A stretch of DNA of 64,000 nucleotides from Solen grandis (lineage: Eukaryota; Mollusca; Bivalvia; Adapedonta; Solenidae): assembly GCA_021229015.1 (NCBI GenBank), contig CM037783.1:27286154-27350153 (forward strand). Direction: 5' to 3'. The notes under the pieces were generated by a model, which saw nothing but the letters and a program-made list of their open reading frames with translations, did no database searches and was not told the DNA's origin. Of this stretch, positions 63,001 through 64,000 are shown in pieces (the first letter of the stretch is position 1; each line of letters opens with the position of its first letter). The position numbers and the translations under genes were made by a program.

Positions 63001-63477
63001 GGAAAGACAAACGGATGTATTAACAGACAGTAGTTCTGTACTACAAGATGCACAAGATGAGACTTAGGCTGACCTTGAAGGTTTTTGTCAGGTTGTCCAT
63101 ATCCTGGGGTTCCTGGGGGTACATGGCACTGTCGATCTGGTAATAGCTGCGGCAGAATATCTGTAACATACAGACTAGAGTTAAACTTCAGCCTATAAAG
63201 TCCTGTACTTTAAGTCTCATTATTTGTTGTGTAAATTCATGCAGAAAAATCTTATTTTTTTGTTTGCAATTATGTAGTCACTTGTATTTCTAAATAGAAT
63301 TTTCATACAATGATTGCTGGTGGTCTAAATCATCTGTATTCCTTTGTCAAGTGTTTATATGAAAATGAGATATTCACATTAAAACAAAAACATCTCACCT
63401 GTAAAAATGGCATGACAGCATCAAACAGGTAATGCAGTGACCCCCTTATGGTTTCTGTTCTGTCAGAACCTCTCTCA
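25212..63477 (-). CDS. IP3 receptor / ryanodine receptor-like Ca2+ release channel, internal part (exons x1-x20)
   Basis: Spliced gene read right to left; both ends lie outside what is visible. Twenty exon positions with GT/AG borders join into one open frame of 715 codons with matching phases at every junction, which is strong internal support. Landmarks recalled from the IP3R/RyR superfamily: an armadillo-type stretch ending LLFNGNEEVQ (x7), a following FF-containing helix (x8), then a block starting ILGLMCDNQ and going on with SYLREQ, ALITQVFETLVEF and GNGTNQ (x12-x14), which fits the RIH-associated domain. These proteins are tetrameric ER/SR membrane channels that release Ca2+. Whole family members are about 2700 (IP3R) or 5000 (RyR) residues, so this is a fragment from the regulatory/coupling part. 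No ligand-binding core or pore helices are present here. Residue spacing looks closer to IP3R than RyR, but a divergent invertebrate IP3R-type paralogue is possible. Spans 38 kb with introns from about 230 bp to 9.4 kb. Confidence 0.75.
25764..26515 (+). repeat. Bivalve-type dispersed repeat ending GCTCAGGTGAGCTAAAA
   Basis: Starts AACAGGAGGGACATGATGGC, includes four modules of about 145 bp (GATCATTCCTATTGAGTTTC ... GGAGGAGATGTC), and ends with CTCACCTGAGCAC...GTGCTCAGGTGAG, a hairpin. Related to 41752-42773. The ORFs at 26135-26508 are by-products. Confidence 0.75.
26516..27371. other. Intron sequence, no gene seen
   Basis: AT-rich intron between x19 and x20. No repeat or RNA gene recognised. 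Confidence 0.5.
27372..27395 (-). CDS. Candidate 24-nt microexon x19
   Basis: 24 nt, phase 0, eight codons EKQAIEKK. Acceptor GTCAAG follows a T-rich tract; donor GTAAAC. Weak alone, but the charged helix continues naturally from AWKAYE (x18) into the basic x20. Confidence 0.4.
27555..27701. repeat. Foldback hairpin 3
   Basis: Arms of about 66 bp (AGAATCTCACAAGAGTTCAT ... and complement ending GTGAGATTCT) with loop GAGCCTCTGACGAG. A wider inverted pair TTATCACATGAC (about 27704-27715) and GTCATGTGATAA (about 28112-28123) encloses TTAA MITE copy 1. Confidence 0.75.
27829..28062 (+). mobile_element. 234-bp TTAA MITE (piggyBac-like), copy 1
   Basis: Flanked by TTAA on both sides. Terminal inverted repeats CCCTTTCCCTCATA / TATGAGGGAAAGGG. 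A perfect inner hairpin (CAGCCTGCGAG / CTCGCAGGCTG) lies around 27985-28010. The TTAA target duplication and CCC-starting ends are typical of piggyBac superfamily elements; non-coding, so it would need a transposase elsewhere. Confidence 0.85.
28067..30388. other. Intron sequence with a TG microsatellite
   Basis: No gene seen. A (TG)n run lies at about 29112-29143; the ORFs over it in both strands are by-products. Confidence 0.6.
30389..30457 (-). CDS. Ca2+ release channel exon x18
   Basis: 69 nt, phase 0, 23 codons (EVMEYLDTDVLVVTMTEAWK, then AYE). Fits the helix after the RIH-associated domain, where IP3 receptors have ELVDVIKKAY. Acceptor TTGCAG, donor GTATGT. Confidence 0.7.
31041..31673. 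repeat. 36-bp minisatellite, about 18 copies
   Basis: Unit GTCTGGAATATCTATCACAG then TCATATTATACTGATA. Several units lack three bases (TATCAGTCAT instead of TATCACAGTCAT) and are 33 bp; later units tend to have ATCTGG instead of GTCTGG. Lies in the intron between x17 and x18. Confidence 0.9.
31674..33158. other. Intron sequence, no gene seen
   Basis: AT-rich, no clear repeat. Confidence 0.5.
33159..33200 (-). CDS. Candidate 42-nt microexon x17
   Basis: 42 nt, phase 0, 14 codons GQHQEARRLDISSK. Acceptor ATAAAG after a pyrimidine-rich stretch (TATCCTTCCCTTC), donor GTATGG. GC content is higher than the surrounding intron. It joins in frame to EVMEYLD of x18. Confidence 0.55.
33953..34186 (-). 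mobile_element. TTAA MITE, copy 2 (reverse)
   Basis: Full 234-bp copy in opposite orientation, TTAA on both sides; the right terminal base is changed (GGA instead of GGG). Confidence 0.85.
34191..35336. other. Intron sequence, no gene seen
   Basis: AT-rich intron between x16 and x17; only short A/T runs. Confidence 0.5.
35337..35372 (-). CDS. Candidate 36-nt microexon x16
   Basis: 36 nt, phase 0 at both ends, 12 codons QNGAVSNSTKST. Acceptor TTTCAG and donor GTATGT are both good. It is too short for similarity, so the case rests on splice signals, open frame and correct phase between x15 and x17. Ser/Thr-rich; could be a cassette insert. Confidence 0.5.
36099..36312 (+). mobile_element. TTAA MITE, copy 3, flanked by TTAT
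   Basis: 214 bp; about 20 bp of the central hairpin (one arm) are deleted. Both flanks read TTAT instead of TTAA. The matching change on both sides shows that this 4-mer is a target duplication and not part of the element. Confidence 0.8.
36317..38087. other. Intron sequence, no gene seen
   Basis: AT-rich intron between x15 and x16. The 110-codon ORF at 36174-36506 starts inside the MITE and is not credible. Confidence 0.5.
38088..38189 (-). CDS. Ca2+ release channel exon x15
   Basis: 102 nt, phase 0, 34 codons (VYGLKQAIGVLIRCLTEENP ... GGAQVNLPK). Helix matching the LLxAxMESR segment at the end of the RIH-associated domain, then a charged Lys/Glu loop. Acceptor TTACAG, donor GTGAGA. Confidence 0.75.
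38938..39039 (-). CDS. Ca2+ release channel exon x14, RIH-associated domain
   Basis: 102 nt, phase 0, 34 codons (GNGTNQAVVFDNKICDYVNH ... FKECDTEQ). The NQ and the following helix correspond to the ENQ...GIDII part of IP3 receptors. Acceptor TTCCAG, donor GTAAGT. Confidence 0.8.
39403..39680 (-). mobile_element. Old, diverged copy of the tRNA-headed SINE
   Basis: Follows the body of 2198-2505 (CATGTCCCACCGACAGTGTT, GCCACACTGCAGTATC, GGGAGCTATACCAGTACCAT) but with many changes; the pol III head is weak (TTCGGAGCAGC...). Lies in the intron between x13 and x14. Confidence 0.75.
39894..40043 (-). CDS. Ca2+ release channel exon x13, RIH-associated domain
   Basis: 150 nt, phase 0, 50 codons (SYLREQPDNIKSVNLVGETT ... 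ALITQVFETLVEFTS). Corresponds to the family pattern of LQ-x-FLR, NLVxETxxFL and IxQxxExLxEF. Acceptor TTGTAG, donor GTAAGA. Confidence 0.8.
40565..40722 (-). repeat. Two extra tandem copies of the 3' half of exon x12 with donors
   Basis: A 79-bp unit (57 exon bases plus GTAAGT and 16 further intron bases) is repeated in tandem so that the exon end occurs at 40723-40779, 40644-40700 and 40565-40621. The copies are almost identical, so the duplication is recent. They have no acceptor of their own beyond a weak TGTAG. Use of the second or third donor would add 79 or 158 nt and shift the frame. Confidence 0.85.
40723..40866 (-). CDS. Ca2+ release channel exon x12, start of RIH-associated domain
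   Basis: 144 nt, phase 0, 48 codons: acidic lead (NMEDEEVQALMSSASEMP), then GYIELVLRILGLMCDNQHSG. The ILxLxCDN-x4-LQ run matches the opening of the RIH-associated domain of IP3 receptors. Acceptor TTATAG, donor GTAAGT. The last 57 nt, the donor and 22 intron bases are repeated twice more directly downstream (see 40565-40700); only the first donor keeps the frame into x13. Confidence 0.8.
41752..42773 (+). repeat. Bivalve-type dispersed repeat, long version
   Basis: Starts AACAAGAGGACCATGATGGC and ends TGTGCTCTGGTGAGCTAAAA. Internal modules of about 150 bp (GGGATAAACTTTATTTTAG ... GCAGCCATGA) repeat five times. ORFs at 41954-42681 are by-products. Confidence 0.75.
42774..43976. other. Intron sequence left of the Ngaro element, no gene seen
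   Basis: AT-rich; the 136-codon minus ORF at 43685-44095 runs into repeat A1 and has no recognisable motif. Confidence 0.5.
43977..44102 (+). repeat. Ngaro terminal repeat A1
   Basis: 126 bp starting AATAACGGATATTG and ending CAAGGTTACT; matches A2 at 48885-49010 essentially base for base. Sequence on either side differs, which sets the left edge of the element. Confidence 0.9.
44182..45102 (+). CDS. Ngaro ORF1, Gag-like protein with zinc fingers
   Basis: 306 residues from an ATG 80 bp after A1. Starts with an Arg/Gly-rich segment (MPRGRGRRTRGGAG), likely RNA-binding, followed by a low-complexity stretch, a helical middle part and a Cys/His-rich C-terminus. Near residues 270-300 the spacing C-x8-C-x4-C-x3-H is a CCCH finger, followed by a CxxC-x3-H-x4-C knuckle-like motif. 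Role inferred from position: packaging of element RNA. It overlaps the next ORF by 53 bp in another frame (+1 relative), so RT may be made by frameshifting or re-initiation. Uninterrupted in this copy. Confidence 0.8.
   Translation: MPRGRGRRTRGGAGVPYTRGRGGGTANSEASVTEVVQLSADTCTTSPGNTGNQLDNNQPGHVFSALFQPPPDRQHRDGTVQSFQDNTSGFFLPESSISCADDDLTMHVPSEIVKKIWLGEYVNLALLLKTGANDYNTVTEQQLCVNEQGQIVSKQKPGRRIRTIREWTDAFIVFMAIYIKKKPGAAQELLHYMNVIRDAESRSPNLSWCAYDENFRMRQANSLQNWGKINPDLWLRCMSFNQQSTPSSHSAINKSQIFASQRPRGICLDFNNPKGCFYKNCKFSHKCLGCGKDHPEFRCFRTTKRT
45050..46741 (+). CDS. Ngaro reverse transcriptase / RNase H
   Basis: 563 residues, uninterrupted. RT motifs in order: VSPLGLVPKK, FRLIHHLSYP, GKADIKSAFRLIPV (catalytic Asp), LLFGCSISCAIFE and HYLDDFIFG (catalytic YxDD). 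RNase H follows: LFTDSSAAVGNGFGAYF (first Asp), LLEYFPILVAVYIWG (Glu), FLCDNASVVAIL (Asp) and VPGVKNDIADSLSR (Asp). The RT type is that of DIRS/Ngaro elements. The listed ATG may not be the true start because the frame is open across the ORF1 overlap. It overlaps the recombinase ORF by about 100 bp. It copies element RNA into DNA, probably with ORF1 protein. Confidence 0.92.
   Translation: MVRTIQNLDAFVQPKEHNGPQNRFNLSKSPIVLEMLSTLLSDYPDHEAGTKLLRGFENGFSLEYTGERKNFECNNLKSAMDKKILVSELINKEISEGRVEGPFSTPPFKNFRVSPLGLVPKKEAGKFRLIHHLSYPDGDSVNDHIDPDLCSVNYTRFDAAVQMVQRLGKGALLGKADIKSAFRLIPVSPEDYCLLGFKFEGGYYFDKALLFGCSISCAIFETFSTFLEWVTKQNCDQAELEHYLDDFIFGCKPGTDQCFQTMHTYFNICSSIGVPIAKEKTVWPTTVLVFLGLELDSVLSQVRIPKEKIEQIVTLIRETLTKKNIKLKAMQSIIGLLNFMCRAIVPGRPFCRRLINSTRGITKPYYHIRISKGMRQDLEMWLTFFKDFNGISVFHDKFWSLNSNVSLFTDSSAAVGNGFGAYFRGKWSYGVWPADWHNQGVTDDITLLEYFPILVAVYIWGKQLQNKKVKFLCDNASVVAILNAQTSKSQRIMVLVRALTLKCLEYNIVLKAEHVPGVKNDIADSLSRLQWSRFRKLAPMAEKNPTPVPTYLWNIFSLNPDSF
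46639..47600 (+). pseudogene. Ngaro tyrosine recombinase, one frameshift
   Basis: Two adjoining frames make one recombinase of about 320 residues. The first (46639-47190) carries a core-binding-like N-terminal domain (SANTHKVYRNAITSFKNF; ATYISAISYFHK) and the first catalytic Arg in FGLFRVGNLLSL. The second (47187-47600) carries HSFRIGAASWLA (H-x-x-R), the LGRWSS box and the nucleophile Tyr in the terminal KYIRI. The shift lies at about 47180-47190, where the stop and the next ATG overlap as ATGA. All catalytic residues are visible, so the frame break is the only defect. It could be a real mutation, an assembly indel, or programmed slippage. Function: inserts the circular cDNA by site-specific-type recombination, without target duplication. 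Confidence 0.88.
47602..48323 (+). pseudogene. Ngaro ORF3, SGNH hydrolase with an intron and a frameshift
   Basis: Starts at an ATG overlapping the recombinase stop (TGATATG). A first short coding part (47602-47662) runs to a donor GTACAT; a 100-bp intron ends TTTTCAG at 47762; the frame is restored as a split Asp codon. Then come LIGDSYIYW (block I nucleophile Ser), a Gly-containing block and IFIHLGSNDLGD (block III Asn). Block V appears as FRDGVHLSDVG (Asp and His) but in another frame: a one-base shift is needed in the A-rich stretch near 48115-48130. SGNH/GDSL hydrolases cleave esters; the role in Ngaro elements is unknown. Confidence 0.75.
47663..47762 (+). other. Spliceosomal intron inside the Ngaro ORF3
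   Basis: 100 bp, starts GTACAT and ends in a T-rich tract and TTTTCAG. Phase 1. The joined product runs from SFMQIK directly into DVWLIGDS, restoring the first residues of the SGNH fold, which have no ATG of their own in that frame. Confidence 0.65.
48359..48886 (+). repeat. Ngaro terminal repeat B1
   Basis: About 528 bp from GGCGGAAAATTCTGG to GCGATAA. From 48433 on it matches B2 at a constant offset of 701 bp, with no difference that I noticed over 454 bp. It abuts A2. Two tandem units of about 70 bp (GTCTGGTGCGTCAAxTCTG...) lie inside at 48440-48585. Short ORFs here are by-products of the repeat. Confidence 0.85.
48885..49010 (+). repeat. Ngaro terminal repeat A2
   Basis: 126-bp second copy of A1, lying between B1 and B2 as expected for split direct repeats. 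It is followed by about 100 bp of spacer (49011-49109) before B2. Confidence 0.88.
49110..49587 (+). repeat. Ngaro terminal repeat B2, right end of element
   Basis: Second copy of B, 478 bp; lacks about 50 bp near its start (after a G-run) that B1 has, otherwise matching. Ends GCGATAA at 49587, then unrelated host sequence. A TTAA-MITE begins 29 bp downstream. Confidence 0.85.
49616..49849 (-). mobile_element. TTAA MITE, copy 4 (reverse)
   Basis: 234 bp, TTAA at both ends, 29 bp after the Ngaro element. Small differences in the hairpin arm (CAGCATGCGAG). Confidence 0.85.
50257..50394 (-). CDS. Ca2+ release channel exon x11
   Basis: 138 nt, phase 0 at both ends, 46 codons (LAPPGNTLMVPQSNGIEMRS ... 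PLPDAVDVE). Proline- and serine-rich linker just before the RIH-associated domain. Acceptor TTACAG, donor GTGAGT. The intron after it (9.4 kb) contains the Ngaro retrotransposon. Confidence 0.7.
50680..50796 (-). CDS. Ca2+ release channel exon x10
   Basis: 117 nt, phase 0 at both ends, 39 codons (AVTMINRNLVTSMLSMRQSM ... ending RHSARRRRGP). A Ser/Arg-rich basic tail, probably a flexible exposed loop. Acceptor TTTCAG, donor GTGAGT. Confidence 0.7.
51163..51396 (+). mobile_element. TTAA MITE, copy 5
   Basis: 234 bp with TTAA on both sides, in the intron between x9 and x10. The central hairpin arms (CAGCCTGCGAG / CTCGCAGGCTG) are intact. Confidence 0.85.
51916..52015 (-). CDS. Ca2+ release channel exon x9
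   Basis: 100 nt: one base completing an Arg codon with either x8 version, then 33 codons (RVLQAMHEAKVEEMLAQAKA ... DGQMATT). Strong amphipathic helix or coiled-coil look. Acceptor ATACAG, donor GTATAA. Confidence 0.75.
53149..53246 (-). CDS. Ca2+ release channel exon x8, version B (mutually exclusive)
   Basis: 98 nt: 32 codons (SSMFEYFTGTREETFFFAIK ... STIATRE) plus two bases. Acceptor TTTCAG, donor GTAAGA, both stronger than those of version A. Core EFFTGTREE-x-FFF is kept; the divergence is concentrated in the last third (QRMTLSTIAT versus SRFGLSLVAI), the part that would differ between protein forms. Confidence 0.8.
53881..54114 (+). mobile_element. TTAA MITE, copy 6
   Basis: 234 bp with TTAA on both sides, in the intron between the two versions of x8. 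Confidence 0.85.
54119..55547. other. Intron sequence between x8 versions, no gene seen
   Basis: No third version of x8 was found here by eye. The pyrimidine-rich stretch just to the left (53440-53850), next to version B, is full of TTCTCC/CCCCAT; its ORFs are by-products. Confidence 0.5.
55548..55700. repeat. Separated first unit of the 168-bp repeat
   Basis: GGCCATAACTCT ... GAAATAGCCCGGACAAGAATC, the same unit as 56621-57440 but about 900 bp away. Confidence 0.8.
56040..56600. repeat. Three 148-bp units rich in TGACCTTGA, with GACG tail
   Basis: Units start at 56074, 56222 and 56371 (TGACCTTCAAGGATGACC then TTGACCTTGAGCCAG). End in a GACGGACG run (56518-56575) and CCTTCCGCTTCGCGGCGGGGG hairpin. 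Confidence 0.85.
56621..57484. repeat. Five 168-bp tandem units with GACG tail
   Basis: Unit starts at 56621, 56789, 56957, 57125 and 57292 (CTATAGGCCAAAAAGTCAA). Ends with GGACGGACGGACGAACGGAC (57450-57484) and CACCTTCGGTGAGCATAAAA. No gene. Confidence 0.85.
58109..58180 (-). pseudogene. tRNA-like 72-nt pol III unit, probably a tRNA pseudogene or SINE head
   Basis: On the minus strand: GTCGCTG at the 5' end can pair with GGGCGGC at the 3' end (with G-U pairs and one mismatch), A-box-like TGGTCCATTGGTAG, B-box GGGTTCAAACCC, total 72 nt, and a T6 run a few bases downstream that would stop pol III. The anticodon stem pairs badly, so a functional tRNA is unlikely. Confidence 0.4.
58737..58834 (-). 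CDS. Ca2+ release channel exon x8, version A (mutually exclusive)
   Basis: 98 nt: 32 codons (DSMYEFFTGTREEMFFFSIK ... LVAIRE) plus two bases. Acceptor ATACAG, donor GTAACT. Same length, same phase and about 21 of 32 identical residues with version B at 53149-53246. Using both or neither would shift the frame, so the pair must be alternatives. Confidence 0.8.
59409..59565 (-). CDS. Ca2+ release channel exon x7
   Basis: 157 nt: one base plus 52 codons (QLKVIEDVQNALNQLG ... FLAALLFNGNEEVQ). The pattern LL-x-x-GN-x-x-VQ is the clearest superfamily signature in the window; IP3 receptors have LLxGGNxxVQ at the matching place just before an FF motif. Acceptor TTACAG, donor GTACAG. Ends in phase 0, ready for either version of x8. 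Confidence 0.8.
60020..60051. repeat. 32-base poly-C (poly-G in the transcript)
   Basis: Uninterrupted C run; on the coding strand it is G32 in the intron, 37 bases downstream of exon x6. The true length is uncertain because such runs are hard to sequence. Confidence 0.85.
60089..60241 (-). CDS. Ca2+ release channel exon x6
   Basis: 153 nt: one base, 50 codons (ISTSLTLLNEKERILQVEL ... ENDVKSCK) and two bases. Helical region of RIH/armadillo character (LDIKCLQLLRGILHNEI). Acceptor ACACAG, donor GTAGGT. In the transcript strand a 32-base G run starts 37 bases after the exon end. Confidence 0.75.
60930..61068 (-). CDS. Ca2+ release channel exon x5
   Basis: 139 nt: two bases completing a codon, 45 codons (YSEVGGDEELPLGSEF ... 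AEKLIKQL) and two bases left over. Acceptor TTTCAG. Two overlapping donors are possible (GTACGT or GTATGC four bases on); only GTACGT keeps the frame into x6, so I chose it. Confidence 0.7.
61647..61776 (-). CDS. Ca2+ release channel exon x4
   Basis: 130 nt, starts in phase 0 and ends one base into a codon. Starts HYEDYYMAEEEINGKLNVF and ends GFPSRA. Acceptor TTATAG, donor GTAAGT (consensus). The split codon is completed by x5. Confidence 0.7.
61934..62140 (+). mobile_element. TTAA MITE, copy 7, decayed right end
   Basis: Left TTAA and left inverted repeat present. An internal deletion (AAAGTTACCACAG) is seen and the final GAGGGAAAGGG is lost, so the right end is not defined. The oldest-looking copy. 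Confidence 0.75.
62393..62569 (-). CDS. Ca2+ release channel exon x3
   Basis: 177 nt, phase 0 at both ends, 59 codons beginning EFLEVVSPLISIERQMQSL and ending DVRSDARR. Acceptor TAACAG, donor GTACGT. Predicted mostly helical, with an acidic stretch (SIEEMEEFNETYG) in the second half. Confidence 0.75.
63074..63160 (-). CDS. Ca2+ release channel exon x2
   Basis: 87 nt, phase 0 at both ends, 29 codons (IFCRSYYQIDSAMYPQEPQD... ending TKTFK). Acceptor TTACAG, donor GTCAGC, which is a weaker donor. Low-repeat, high-GC exon in AT-rich introns. Confidence 0.7.
63399..63477 (-). CDS. Ca2+ release channel exon x1
   Basis: 79 nt: one base completing a split codon, then 26 codons (ERGSDRTETIRG... ending FDAVMPFLQ). 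Acceptor TTACAG, donor GTGAGA. It is the most upstream exon I can place; its phase requires a preceding exon ending with two bases of a codon, which lies beyond or near the window edge. Confidence 0.65.
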
Positions 63478-64000
63478 CTGTAACAACAAACCAGTCAAAT
63501 AATCAGTACACCACCATCTTAAAATTGTCTAAACACAGTCTTCTGCTGGAACTCTCAACCACAATGAGAGCCTTTTGGCTACTGTGAGTTTTTAAATTGC
63601 TGATCCTTCCACTCAGTGGACCATCCCAATGTTTACAGAAATGAGAAGATTACCTTGACGTAGTGCGGAACAAGTCAGATGGTATGACAATTTACAACCT
63701 TATTCCTAATATTTTTTGACATGGAGAATTTAATCAGAACAAAACAATTATTATGAGTGAACATATAGTTCCTCATCAATATATCTTCCGCGTTGGATTA
63801 CTGGTCATGACTGCCTTTCAATTAAGAAGTTAATACTTTATAAACAGTCAGACCAAAAAATTTTTTTATTTTCATCTGCCTTTAAAATATGCTCACGAAA
63901 AATGGCATCTCTGTCTGGTAAAAGATTAACTAAGCAGGTTCTAGGAATATTTTTAACAAAAAACTACTGTAATACTAAATAGTATTCAAACTTTACTATC
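63478..64000. other. Upstream intron to window edge
   Basis: No exon can be supported. A donor-like piece at 63652-63690 lacks an acceptor in frame (see rejected list). Confidence 0.5.

Noticed and set aside
63652..63690. Possible exon upstream of x1 (SDLFRTTS then donor GTAATC)
   Set aside because: Donor and phase would fit x1, but an in-frame TAA occurs just before and no AG acceptor lies between; all three frames after the nearest acceptor (TATTAG) are closed.

Overview
This is animal nuclear DNA: AT-rich, intron-dominated, with GT-AG exons on the minus strand and very dense repeats. The dispersed repeats (GACG-ended repeats with CCGGTAGGGGACT-type ends, tRNA-headed SINEs, repeats ending GCTCAGGTGAGCT, short TTAA-flanked elements) look like those of heterodont bivalve molluscs. 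The species assignment is an inference. There is no bacterial-style operon, CRISPR array or rRNA.

Layout. Bases 1-24945 hold no convincing gene. They are a mosaic of one large repeat block present as copies near 1-7680, 7685-8614 plus 15847-18900, and a badly degraded copy near 22170-24180 that runs into a 100-base N gap (24946-25045). The block contains a tRNA-headed SINE, a short tandem module and a roughly 454-bp satellite. Each satellite monomer carries two double CRE palindromes (TGACGTCA-type), 148 bp apart. A 7.2-kb segment (8616-15846) bounded by two mirror-image 0.65-kb elements sits exactly at a point where another copy of the block is uninterrupted, and it has a 6-bp duplication (GCCTAG) outside.

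Bases 25212-63477 are an internal part of one large minus-strand gene that continues past the right edge. I place 20 exon positions (one as an alternative pair, so 21 exons). They join in a single open frame of 715 codons. The sequence resembles the intracellular Ca2+-release channel superfamily (IP3 receptor / ryanodine receptor), covering the late armadillo/RIH region and the RIH-associated domain. The pore domain is not seen. Exon 8 exists as two 98-nt versions 5.5 kb apart. Because 98 is not a multiple of 3, only one of the two can be used per transcript. Exon 12 has the last 57 nt plus its splice donor repeated three times. Three very short phase-0 exons (36, 42 and 24 nt) fall in the segment before the expected channel domain.

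The introns host mobile DNA. The main item is a near-intact 5.6-kb Ngaro-type tyrosine-recombinase retrotransposon (43977-49587), on the strand opposite to the gene. It has the split direct-repeat layout A1-ORFs-B1-A2-B2, a zinc-finger ORF1, reverse transcriptase/RNase H, tyrosine recombinase, and an SGNH-hydrolase ORF with its own 100-bp spliceosomal intron. Around it are seven copies of a 234-bp TTAA-flanked MITE (piggyBac-like), foldback hairpins, a 36-bp minisatellite, and Ca-channel introns with poly-G and tandem repeats.
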